Below, in pieces: positions 44,907 to 56,744 of a DNA stretch of 64,000 nucleotides (its first letter is position 1; each line of letters starts with the position of its first letter). The stretch is from Kitagawia praeruptora (taxonomy: Eukaryota; Streptophyta; Magnoliopsida; Apiales; Apiaceae). The notes below the pieces were generated by a model. The model did no database searches. It was not told the origin of the DNA and saw nothing but the letters and a program-made list of their open reading frames with translations. The stretch lies in the NCBI GenBank assembly GCA_037693485.1, contig CM075344.1, forward strand, positions 90,307,001-90,371,000, in the 5' to 3' direction. Both the position numbers and the translations under genes were made by a program.

Positions 44907-47900
44907 CTAAGCCAAATCAGCTTCAACACAATACATAATATCAGCCGAAACATTTAATTCCGAGAAAATACAATCAGCATTTAACCTAGATGCTCTAGCA
45001 AGCTTATGAGCAACTCGATTTGCAGATCGTTTAACAAAAGCTAGATCAGCCATGGACCATGATTTTAACATCTCCTTGCAGTCCTGTACAATCTTTCCAA
45101 ATGGCGACAGCAACACATCTGGACTCCTAACAGCTTGTACCAGAACCAAGCAATCAGACTCCACCTGATACCGTTTTGCTGGTTGCGTTTTTAACCAAGA
45201 GAGAACCTCCTTAAGAGCAATAATTCCTTCTGCAATTTCTGCCGTGGCCCTTCCCTCTCTAATTCCTGAAATAGCCGAAACAAAGCAACCCATATGATCC
45301 CGAATAACCCCACCAAAACCATATCTTCCTACTGTTTCAAAAATGGCAGCATCAATATTCACTTTGAGCGTATCTCTAGCAGGTTTCGACCAAAACTCAG
45401 ATTCCTCCGTCATGCGCCAAGATACAATAGACGGATAAAGAACACGTTCCTGAGCTTTCCTCCATTGCTCAAACATGAACACTGCATTGCAAACCACTTA
45501 AGCAGGCGTAAGTTTACACCCCTCCCATAAGACCTTATTCCTAGCATTCCAAAGCTTCCAGCAAAGAGTAAAGAGCACGTCCCCAAACCTTCTCATTCAA
45601 TTGCTCACCAAGATCAAAAAACCAGTCACCAAAACCTGAAAAATCTTGACCAAATCTCAGGTCTGCTATCCTCCAACAATCCTGTGAAAAAGGACAAGAT
45701 AACAAACAAATCAATTGACTCATCCCCCACATGACACACTGGACAAATAGAAGGAACAGGCACTCTCTTTATCCTCAGTTGATCTCGCGTCGGAATACAT
45801 CGAACCTCCTCCGGTAAGAACAAATCTCTAACAATCTCAACATCCCACGCTTTTTCCCCCAACAAAAAAAGACTACTTACCTTTTCCTCCTGTAAACCCA
45901 TCACCCCTGGCTTGATCATTGGATCAATCTCAGACGGAAGCCACAGATCTTTATAAATAAAGACAGACTCACCATTACCAATTCCCCTTCTAACCCCCTT
46001 CTTAACCAGATTCTGAGCAGCTATGATACTACGCCAAATGAAACTTGGATTTGACCCCAAATTAGCAGTTAAGAAGTCACCATATTTAAAGTAGCGAGCT
46101 TTAAAAATTTTCGTAACTAAAGCATCTGGCTTCGTAAGCAAACGCCACCCTTGCTTTCCTAGTAAAGCTAAGTTAAACTCACGAATAGACCTGAACCCTA
46201 ACCCCCTACCTCCTTACTTCTAGCCATCTTGTCCCAGCACATCCACGAAATACCAGTCCCCTTCGCAGACTTCCAATAAAATTTTGCCATTAACTGCTCC
46301 AAATCTTGACACATACCCATCGGTAACAGAAACACAGACATAGCATAATTTGGAATACTCTGAAGCACATTTCTAATCAATACATTCCTACCACCTCTCG
46401 ACAATAACCTCCCATCCCAGCTATGAACCCTGTTCGTCATTTTATTCTTCAAAAAACCTAACACTACCCCCTTATTCCTCCCAATGATATTTGGCAGACC
46501 CAAATACGTAGTAGTGTCATCTGCTTCACCCACATTTAAGACTGAACAAATCTGATCCCTCTCATCCACAATTGTATTTTTACTGAAAAAAACCGAGGAC
46601 TTATTATAATTTATGCTCTGACCTGATGCCATCTCAAACCTACTCAAGATCTCCTGGACATTCTCAGCTTCCTTAACAGTAGCAGAAACAAACAGATAAC
46701 TATCGTCCGCGAAAAACATATGAGACACCGAAGGCGCCCCTCTAGCAACCCAACACCCCGTAATTAATTTATGCCTTTCATACTTTCTAATCAATGCAGA
46801 AAAACCCTCGGCACAAATAAGAAATAGGTAAGGAGGCAAGGGATCCCCTTGTCGGATACCTCTCGTCGGAACAATAGGACCCACCACTCTATTACCATAC
46901 AAAATCTGATACCTTACAGAAGAGAAACACCCCACAACTAACTCAATCCACCTTTGACTAAACCCAAACCTTTCAAGCATAATCTTCAAATAATTCAATT
47001 CCAGTCGATCATATGCTTTACTCATCTTATTCAAATAATTAATTGAGGTAGCACTACCTTCATCCTATTAGCCATGACCTTCGAGATTACCTTGTACAAC
47101 ACATTACACAACGAGATGGGCCTAAAATCACTCATCTTCATAGGACTTTTATTCTTTGGGATAAGCACAATATTTGTATCATTTAAGCCATTAGGAAACT
47201 CACATGTATGAAAAAACTCCTGTGTAATTTTGACGACATCTTTTCCGACAATATGCCACATTTTCTGATAGAATCCCGGGCGCATACCGTCTGGGCCCGG
47301 TGCCTTATCTGGATACATCTGGAACAAAGCTGCCTTTACTTCCTCTTCTGACACAGGACTCATAAGAACTTCATTTTGAGCTACTGTAACTGATGGCCTG
47401 ACTTCGTCTAACAAATCCCCAATTTGAACCTCCATTGCCGTAAACAGATTATCAAAGTATCCTTTCATAAGCTCAGGAATTCCATCCTCCCAAGTAACCC
47501 ACTCCCCATTATTATTCTGCAACTTAACAATCTGATTATTTCGCTTCCTTCTCGAGGCAACCGCATGGAAATACTTACTATTCCTATCCCCCTCCTTTAA
47601 CCAAAATTGTTTTGCTCTTTGTTTCCAAAAGCACTCTTTTTGATTTAATATTTCATAGAAATTTTGCTTTTCCTCCTCATACAATTTCAGTGACACCACA
47701 TCTCTCTGCCTTCTCAACTCTTTCATCCTCGCTTTACATCTTTTCAACCTCTCTTTAAAACATCCCGTTATCTCTTTTCCCCAATCCGCTAACACATCTC
47801 CACACTTTGAAATCTTCATCTGAATATTACCATTCCCATACTCATCCCAAACACTCCTGACTAACTGCTCACACATTGGCTCCCTCAGCCATGAATTTTC

Positions 47901-48635
47901 AAATTTAAATCGATTAATACATTGACTAAAAACCTGCACTTCCGGCTCTAAAAACAATGGACAATGATCCGAGTTAGTCAACTCAATATTACTTAGACGG
48001 GCCTCCTTAAACATATCAATCCACGAATAATTCACCAACGCTTTGTCCAGACAAGCTTCCACCCAAGAATTAGTCACTCTCCCTCTTTCCCAAGTAAATT
48101 GATAACCTTTTAATTCAAAATCTACCAACTCACAATCCTCCACCATACGCCTGAACCCCTACAAGAGCCAATTTGGATAAAGCCTTCCCCCCCTCTTCTC
48201 CTCATTACTCCCAATATTATTTAGATCTCCTATTATACACCACAGTATTTGTAATTGAGTACTCATCGATCGAATAAGATCCCACGTACGACGACGATAC
48301 CTTCGATCCGGTTCTCCATAAACGCCTGTCAATCTCCAATCAGCCATCCCATTTATTGAAACTAACATATCAATATGATTATTAGAAAAACTATTAAGCT
48401 TGCCTTCCTCAGCTTTCTTCCACAACATAGCAATCCCCCCACTATGACCTCTCGCATCAATCGAAAAACAACCTTCATAACCTATACGGGCCTTAAAACC
48501 ATCTACTGTATTCCTATTACACATGGTTTCACATAAGAAAATGAATCTGGGTTTCTTTTGAACAATAAGATCCATAAGGAATTGGGCCGCCCGTGGGTTC
48601 CCAAGCCCACAGCAATTCCAGCTAAGAGTACTCAT
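44907..48635 (-). pseudogene. LINE ORF2 copy 2, broken
   Basis: Endonuclease from 48635 (MSTLSWNCCGLGNPRAA), the same in-frame TAG at 48159-48161 as in copy 1, then RT with PDKAPGPDGM and the FADD core (47034-46198), and RNase H (45497-44907) complete to its stop. About 110 bp between the first and second RT blocks are missing (near 47030). A 219 bp in-frame deletion near 45799 removed most of the zinc-finger linker between matching GAATACA words. Inactive. Confidence 0.92.
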
Positions 48636-48639
48636 TGAT

Positions 48640-49823
48640 TTAGGTGGGCCTGATCCACAGGTCCCACCTCTTTGCCATTTTTTGAGAGCCCACTAAAATC
48701 ACAGTCCATCGACTCATGAAAGTTATTAGGCCCATGTGTAAAATCATTTGCAAATTTCCTTTTTTCGGATCCATAACTGTAAGTGCCTTATCATTATCCA
48801 CAATATCCTTAAAACGATCCCCTGTACTGCCTCCACTCTTTTCGCCCTGAATGCTATCACTCTGATTTGAAAATCCAATCATTTTCAAACGGTTACCACC
48901 ATGCCCTACCTCAGCCTTCTTTCTCGCCATAACCAAAGATTCATCCCCCGAAAATTCAGCCATATTTCTTGCTTGATCATCTTCCCCAAACATACTCCCC
49001 TCATCGATTCTTCCCCTCTCGGACCCGTCGCCAGACCGGAGCCATTTAGATCCCACCAAATTCATTGTTTTTTTCTGATTTGCCCGCATCCAAACTCCAA
49101 ATGGCTTTTCCAATAAGTGTGTCGGTGTATCATAAAGTCTCGGACAGAACTTCTCAGCATGCCCCATTACCCCACAAATGAAACAAAATGTGGGAACCCT
49201 CTCATACTTGAAATTCACCGAGAAACCTACCCCTCCTTTCCTCTGAATTTTCATCCTACGCTTCAATGGCTTATTGACATCCATAGACACCCGAACTCAC
49301 ATATATTCTCGCCACACTCCAGTAAAAATTTTCGGGTCTGATTCCACAAACGTACCAATGTAGTTAGCAATATCCTTGATAACCTTCTCCGTCATGAAAT
49401 CTACTTGCAAGTCATGAATTTGAACCCACATCTCCAATCTATCCAGTGTCACCTTCTTAGGATTTTCTCCCTCTTTAAATCTCTGGATGATCAACTGCTT
49501 TCGATCAAACGTCCACGGACTTCCTCGTATTACATTTGTAATATCAATCTCATGGTAGAATTGGAAGAAGAACAAGTTATGACTCAACTCTTTAACATAC
49601 ATACCCCTCCCTGGTTGCCAAACAGCCGCCATAACATTCTGGAAAGCATTAAAATCAGATACCCTTCCGTGAGCAATCTTCCTACCAAGCACCACCTTGT
49701 GGCTATTACCTCCTCCCCTTTATCTTCCTCTCCATAAACCAGCCCTTCTTCCTCTTCATCCTCTAGCCTTATTCCTGCCCAACGTTCCTCTAGATCCTTT
49801 ACGGATGGCCCTCCCTTCTCTAT
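48640..49823 (-). pseudogene. LINE ORF1 copy 2 (DUF4283 and zinc knuckle)
   Basis: Gag-like protein of the LINE. The start codon that copy 1 has as ATG is ATA here (49821-49823). The DUF4283-type domain (about 49695-49297, VKELSHNLFFFQFYHEIDI) and the CCHC knuckle (CFICGVMGHAEKFC, in the frame 49290-48640) are in different frames, so at least one frameshift separates them. Its 3' end abuts ORF2 (start 48635) with only a few bases between. Confidence 0.85.
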
Positions 49824-51657
49824 ATTAAAACAGAAAAGACGGAAAGAATACGATACTATATAAACTAAGAAATGGACAGAACAGACTAAAACTCCCTATA
49901 AAGAGAGACGACCTTTAACATGTCAATAGACACGACTGTTCCAAGTGATTTTAAAACCCTAAGAAAGAATATTAGGTATGTACTGCTTGAACACTGGAAT
50001 TACATGACTTGCAGCAACTCCACAAAAGGAAAGTGAATTTTTAAAGTAACATCTATTACTTATAAAATTGATTCCCCATCTTTTTAGCCTTCGCCCCCTC
50101 CCCCTTTTTTAAGTTTTACGAGCATTTTGCATGAATATAACATAGCAATGATCACAGTGATCAATCAAAAAACATTGATTCGAACCTGCCCTTAACCTAA
50201 TATTTTCCTCCTCCACAGTCAGCTTCCCTCTTCTTCCTTCACAATATAATCGTCGGGACTTTCATCATTTTTCTCCGGTATAAAACCCAATCCCTTAGTT
50301 TTCTTTTATTTTTCTTGTTTATCTTGCTATGTAGGCTTTGTTTTATTTTTTCCTCAATTAATTTTTTGATCTAAAATCTCAAAGTTCCAGATTTTTCTTT
50401 CTTCTCCTTGGATTTCAGGCACGTGAGGGGTTTGATTTCTTTTGTCTTTATGGTTTATTCCCTAAATATAAGGTTTGCTTGTTTTTAGGTTGTAATTTCA
50501 ATTTCAATTTGTTATTTTAATCTTGGTAGTATTTCCTTGATGAGAGTTTGTCGTTTCTCTCCTTTATTTGTGAGAATATGATTTTTAATTCAATAGTGAA
50601 AGTTTGTAGGGGATTGCAATTACCAATTATGGTAGATAATTAAAATTGTGTAGTGCCGTGATAAAACGAGTACATGTAAATATATCATTTTCAACAAATT
50701 GCGTGATTGTATCTCCAAGAAGAATGGATTAATCAACGATTATTTTTTTTATTTGTTCGACGTGACTATTTTTATAGATGTTGTATGATTTTTTATTATT
50801 AAATTAATTTCTACTAAAAAAAACATTTGATTCAAATGATAACGGATGGCATAAAATTATTGAAAAAAAATCTATCACGAAATAGGATCAAAAAAAATAT
50901 TTTTTATATTTGTAAAGTATAAATAAATGTGCAATTAATTAAAATTATGAATTCATAAAAAAATTAAAACCGAAAAAATATTAATTAACATGATCGAGTG
51001 GTTATGATATATTAGTATTGGTTCGGCTCAAATTCACAACAACTTTTGTAAAATGATCACAATCGATTTTCCGATCCGGTATCTGATTATGAAAATCTGG
51101 AAATTAGATCCGATCCGAAAAAATCGGACCGGATATCCGATCCAATTTTTTTTTATGAATTCGGATACGGATCCGTATCACAACTTTTTACAAATTCAGA
51201 TATCCGGATCCGATCCCGTTTTTAATATTTATTAAAAAATAATTTATATATTTAATAAATAATGAACTTATTGTAGACAAATAATTCAACATATTTTTGT
51301 CACGACAAATAATTCAACATTGAACATATTAAATTAAGTAATGAATTATCATTAATAAATTAATGAATTTATTGTGTATCACCTAAATTTATAAATATTT
51401 TAGGTGTAAAAACGTAAATACGGATGTACTTAATTATGAATTTATAAATACGCCTACATATATTTGTATATGAAAATTCTGTAACCTCATTTTCTTAAAT
51501 CAAACTTGATAAATACTTTCTCTTATTTAATCATTTTATTAAAATTGATTGATTGAGAAATTATAATATTAAAAAAATTAAAAAACAAAGTAAATGGAAG
51601 ATTTTTTTTTAATAATATTTTTCACTTAAAATTATGAATTCGAGAGTTAGCGTGTTA
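49824..51657. other. AT-rich flank; copy-2-specific CCGATCC segment
   Basis: Homologous to 24522-25887 of copy 1, except for about 50870-51340, which is only here. That segment has repeated GGATCCGATCC / CCGGATATCCGATCC words like those at 1-180 and is probably a transposon fragment. No gene seen. Confidence 0.5.
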
Positions 51658-51871
51658 CTCCCTCTATCCTATTTATATAGACCATCAATCAAAAAGCACA
51701 TATTGAGCAATTAAGTGAAAACCGCCAATTACCAAACTTACTCTCAATTGTTTGCATACTTTGAAAAATATAACATTATTAATACCTAATTTGTTTTATT
51801 TAGGAAATGTGGCCACTACTTTTGAACATGCAAAAAATGAATTATGGTTAATATAAACGGGACAAAGGTAG
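51658..51871. mobile_element. Stowaway-type MITE (copy 2)
   Basis: 214 bp orthologue of the MITE at 25888-26101, with the same TA target duplication (51656-51657 and 51872-51873). The left end reads CTCCCTCTATCCTATTTATA, one change from copy 1. Confidence 0.88.
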
Positions 51872-52073
51872 TATTAATATTTCTTAAAAAATATTTATAA
51901 GAACTCGTTAAAGAAATGAATGGTAGTATATGATATTTAAAAATAAAATTAGGGAAAAAAATGAATATACAAATATTAAAATATAATTAATTAATTCGAA
52001 TCAAGATAATTCGATTTAAACGTGGTTAAATCGAAAGATATAGAAGAGAAATGAATGAAGGTAAAATAATGAT

Positions 52074-52146
52074 GGCCCATGCAGGTATCGAACCTGCGAC
52101 CTTCGCGTTATTAGCACGACGCTCTAACCAGCTGAGCTAATAGGCC
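52074..52146 (-). tRNA. tRNA-Ile (AAU), intact
   Basis: The 73-base minus-strand gene folds fully. Acceptor GGCCTAT pairs with ATGGGCC, D stem GCTC with GAGC, anticodon stem TCGTG with CGCGA (one T-G pair), and T stem GCAGG with CCTGC around TTCGATA. The anticodon loop CTAATAA gives AAT, read as inosine-AU after modification, for isoleucine codons. The A and B box internal promoters (TAGCTCAGCTGG and GGTTCGATACC) are intact. No intron. Confidence 0.95.
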
Positions 52147-52266
52147 AGATGTTGATGCATTACTTCTAAACCTATATAACTGTAACTGAGCATTATTCAC
52201 AAAGAGATGCAGAGAAATTGAGGAGTTTTATTAATATTAATTGTAGCATTCTTCTTTGTGACCCAT

Positions 52267-54146
52267 ATGTCAAAGATGGAAGAAAACAAAATGGATGGAA
52301 AGCAAGAAGATTACGAGGTACCCATTAATCAATTTTTATACATACACTTGTTTGTTTCATGTTTTGATCAAGAACTTATTATATGCATAATCATTCTTTA
52401 CCCTTAATTAAACAAATGTGCTCTCTGATTAGTAATTGATATGCTAATAATACTGTTGTTATGTTGATTTGTTTTTGTAGATTTTTATGTCAAAACTTGT
52501 TTTTTTTGTTAATTAGTCTTGCAATATATACTCAAAAGTTGTTGTCTTTTTTTAAAGGATTCCCCCGTTTCTTGATTGACCCCCTATGTAACTAGAGATG
52601 ATTTTGAAATCTGTTGGAGTATTAAGTTCCAAGTGTTCTACAAGTCTTTGCTTTGATTATGAAAACAAAACCCATTGTTTCGTTTCTTAGTTCTATGCGC
52701 TTGTTGTTTAAGTATCTGTTGTTTAAGTATCTGTTTGATATTCTATTGCTGTTTAATATGTATAATGTACTCTTCTTGGAATGCTTACAGTTGTACTCTT
52801 GACAGTTTTTATAGTTATTGGTATATCCTTAAGACCAAGTGCACAAGGCAAATGCAACGATGGGGTCCGGGGAAAGTCCCGGTATATGTAGCATTCACCT
52901 TAATTTTTCATAAAGAGACCTAGCCGATAACACAGTATATTTTTGCTATAAGGCTGTGCATAAATTGGATTACACTTCTAGCAGTGATACGGATTTCGTT
53001 GGAGCTGATATCGATCAGTTGGTCATTGGTTATCTTGTGTAATTTTGGTTTACCTTTTCTAATGTTGTAGAATATTGAAACGCTTTCTTGTGCATTAAGA
53101 AGTTTTAAAGCAAGTATTTGATTTTATTGACATTCTGATGCACTAAGAAAACCTTAGATCTTGGCTAGCAAATGAAAAGTTAGTAAGAATTTTCATTTCA
53201 AATTTCCAGTGGTGTGGATTGAATAAAACACTTTCTTGTGCTTTTAGAAGTTTAGAACCAAACGCTTGGATGATTAGCATTCTGATACAATTAAGCAGAT
53301 CTTATGTAGTGTAAGAGTTAGGAAATTTAAAAGAAAGGCCCATTGCCTTAACTTCTACAGACTTCATATATGTCAATCTTGTTCCTACTAATGTTTAGGG
53401 TGGTTAGTGTGCTGAATTGCTAAATCATTAACAAACTGCACTTCTGCAGGTTGAAGGAAAGAAGCAAGCTGCGGCAGATGTCTTATTTAATTATTCATCG
53501 TTTGCTATGACCTGTATTGGAAACCAGGTGCGACCTTGTGACTTGAGGATGCATGTGATGAAGGTAATTTGTTTTATATTATATCAGTTGTCACTTATAT
53601 GTTACCATTTTAATCTAAAAATATGTAGTCACTCTATAACTAGAGATACCTTGAGGATAGGCAAGTTGTTAGTAAGGACAAAATAGGCAATAGGCTTGCA
53701 ACAATAGCAAACTGTATCATATTCTTGTATCACAATTTGCCAGTTAGTTACATGGTCCTAAATGATGAAATATTACAGGGGAAATTCCAGCATTAGAAGC
53801 CATGTGGGCATTTGATGAATTGTCCTTCTGCATATTTTGTGATCAATTAAAGAACTAGCTCGTGTACTAGGATATCAACTGGTCTCCAGTGCAACTATTA
53901 GTTAATATGGCAGTTTGATACTAATATTGTTTAGCTGGCTTGATCTTTATGATTAGATACAATTAAGTAGCACTTGCATTAGTGTTTTCTTTTGTGAACG
54001 TATTACATATATTTCAGGAGATCTCTGGTATGCCAACTTCGCTCAAGGAGTCTTCACAAAAGCTTGGTTCTCCTAAAGCAGGGACTGCATCAAGCTCAGG
54101 CATGCAACTTGATAAAAATGAGAGTTTTCGAGCACTATTGGCTTGA
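52267..54146 (+). CDS. Small unknown protein, three exons
   Basis: Exons 52267-52317, 53450-53563 and 54018-54146 join in frame with GT..AG introns, giving 97 residues from the ATG at 52267 (or 94 from the in-frame ATG at 52276). The N-terminus is acidic and lysine-rich. The middle reads VEGKKQAAADVLFNYSSFAM then CIGNQVRPCDLRMHVMKEIS. The C-terminus is serine-rich and ends ESFRALLA. It has no signal peptide, membrane helix or catalytic motif, and I do not recognise a family. Clean splice sites and the uninterrupted frame support a real gene. It lies 121 bp beyond the tRNA in the opposite direction. Copy 1 has lost exons 1 and 2. Confidence 0.8.
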
Positions 54147-55434
54147 ATTGTGTGTTAATGCTGGAGGATTGGCAGTTTTGTAGTGTGCTATTGATTATAT
54201 GTTGAAACCACCCTCCTTTAGCCCAAGGACACACTTTTGGACACAGTATACTAACTGAATAATCATATTCTTGTAATTTGCAGTTTTTATGTTTCTTATA
54301 AATTCATACAATATTTACCTGTTCGCCAGATTGTTTGGATTAATTAATTATTACATGCAACCGACTTGTTTAATTTATTGCTCTACCTTATTAAAAATGT
54401 TTGGATGACCGGAGGAAAGATCGTGAGTTGTGATATTTCAACCAAAAGAGTTTCTGTGCATAATCTGTTACGATTTTCTCTGATTGTATGGGTATATCTA
54501 TAGCACAACAGACCTTGGTTTATACTGTATTTGTGAAGCTCTTGAATTGTACACTTATGGAATGTGCATATATTGAAAGACAGCACCCAGAGCACCTACA
54601 TTATAGATACGCATAAAATCTGTGCTGCGATGCACAAACTTCTTTTAATAAGATTTATTTTTATTAAATTGAATTGAAATTTTTAAACATAAATTTTGAA
54701 GGCTTAAATTTTTAATGATATGATTCATAATAATTATATAAATGTTGGCAATGATATTTTAAATAAAATAAAAAAAACTAATATGTTTTAGATGAAAAAG
54801 TTGATTGGTTAATTATTAGTAATTAAAATATTATAATTTTATTTTATTAAATAAAATCGTCTTGATATAATTGGAAAAAAGAAAGGTTTTAGTCAGAAAA
54901 TATATAAAAGTTAAAGTATTTTAGCTGAAAAAGATAATTTGTTAGTTAAATAGTAATTTTACTATAAATATTTTATTTTATTAAATAAAATTTCCCGTAA
55001 TGTTTTTTATTAAAAGAGAATTTTTAGCTAGATAAAATATAAAAGACATTGTGTTTTACCAAGAAAACGGATTATTTATTATAAATTGCAAAAGTAATAT
55101 ATTTAACTTGAAAAAGAAAATTGATTAGTTATTAGGAAGGACTTTATTTGTAATTAAGTAAAAATACGAAGTACTATACCGATCAACCAAACTTTTAATG
55201 TTTCGGCTATATGAAATTTTAGGTAAATAAAATATAAAAAATAATGTATTTTACCTAAAAAGAAAAATAGATTAATTATTACAAATTTGCAAAAGTAATA
55301 TTTTTAACTTAAAAAAGAAAATTGATAAGTTATTAGAAAGGATTTTATTTGTAATTAACTATGGTTAATTAAGTAAAAACATGAAGTACTGTACCGATCA
55401 ACCAAATTTTTAATGTTTCCGTTATTATAATATA
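54147..55434. other. 3' UTR of small gene and AT-rich tail, no gene seen
   Basis: Equivalent of 33664-36963 without the 2 kb TIR element. It holds old Helitron end sequences (TTAATGTTTCGG) and is otherwise AT-rich and empty. Confidence 0.5.
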
Positions 55435-56744
55435 CTAGCTTATAACCTGTGTAATGCACGAGTTTCTTGTATTATATTATAAATTTTATTTAATATTATA
55501 ATTATGTTTTTATATAATAATTATTTTTAATAATTTTTTTAATTTTAATTTGATATAAGTTAATATACTCATATTTTGCGGATTATACTAATGTTTCCTT
55601 ATTATAAACAACGTATACAATTTTTAATATATTTTATTAATAATTGAGAAATATGTTGTGACATTTTCATGTATATATTAATGATTGTAAAATTTGTTGT
55701 AAATTAAAAAGATGACGTGTTTTAATTATAAAGAAAATATTAATGATTGAAAAATAAGATACTATTTATCTTTTTAGGTGTTTATAAAAGTTAATATCTT
55801 CAACTAAAAGTAAATGTAAAAAAGGTAATCGACTAATTACCATTAATTATATTATGTTATGATTTATTTTAGAATATGATACGATTGATGTTTTTAGGTG
55901 TTTATAAAAGGTAATATGTTCAACTAAAAGTAAACGTGAAAATGGCAATTGACTAATTATCGTTAATTTTATTATATTAATGTGAAAAAGGTAATCGACT
56001 AATTACCATAAATTATAACGTGTTTTAATTCGAGAGAAAATATTAATGATAGAAAGATATGATACGATTGATGTTTTTTTATAAAAGGTAATATTTGGAC
56101 TAATTATCATTAATTATATTATGTTATTATTTATTTTAGGTGTATTTATTTTTCTTTATAATGAAGGGTAAATAAGTAAATTCACGAAGTACCAAAAAAC
56201 AAGTATACTCATGTTTACGGATTATACTAATGTTTTTTTTTATTATAAACAACGTATATGATTTTTAATGTATTTTATTAATAATTGAAAAATATGGTGC
56301 GATATTTTCGGGCTATATTTTTCTTGAAAATTATGATGTTATATTTTTCAGTTTATATTAATGATTATATGATTTGTTTTAAATTAAAAAGGTAACATGT
56401 TTTAATTCGAAAAAAGGTAAAGTATTTATAAAAGGTAATATCTTCAGCTAAAATTAAATGTGAAAAAAGCAATCGACTAATTAGTAATTACCTTTAATTT
56501 TATTATGTTAATGTGAAAAAGACAATCGACTAATTACCATTAATTATATTATGTTATTATTTATTTTAGGTGTTATACTTTTCTTGAAAATTATGGTTTG
56601 ATATTTTCCGGTATATAACAATGATTATAAGATTTGTTTTAAATTAAAATGGTAACGTGTTTTAATTCAAAAGGAAATATTAATGATTGATATTTTTAGG
56701 TATTTATAAAAGGTAATATCTTCGACTAAAAGTAAATGTGAAAA
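55435..56744 (-). mobile_element. Helitron 3' end and AT-rich repeats (copy 2)
   Basis: Minus-strand Helitron terminus CTAGCTTATAACCTGTGTAATG, the counterpart of 36964 but with the hairpin weakened (CCTGTGTAATGCACGA). Behind it lie the same repeated phrases found in copy 1 (GTTTATAAAAGGTAATATCT, CTAATTACCATTAATTATAT). It is interrupted at 56745 by a Ty3-type LTR, so its 5' end is not seen. Confidence 0.6.

Larger units (their letters stand above)
44876..49823 (-). mobile_element. L1-type LINE copy 2, uninterrupted
   Basis: Same element as at 3927-8213 plus 23522-24521, here in one piece of about 4.95 kb, with the poly(A) as a T run at about 44876-44885. The sequence CCCCTGTACTGCCTCC at about 48819 is the empty target site for the solo LTR in copy 1. 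The LINE therefore predates the duplication, and the LTR came later or on one haplotype only. Confidence 0.93.
41588..55434 (+). repeat. Tandem duplication, copy 2 (compact)
   Basis: Second copy of the block that starts at 181. It has the uninterrupted LINE, intact tRNA-Ile and intact small gene. Its own private changes include a tandem duplication of about 89 bp in the proteasome intron, a 219 bp in-frame deletion and a roughly 110 bp deletion in the LINE, and a 480 bp segment near 50870-51340. Confidence 0.9.
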
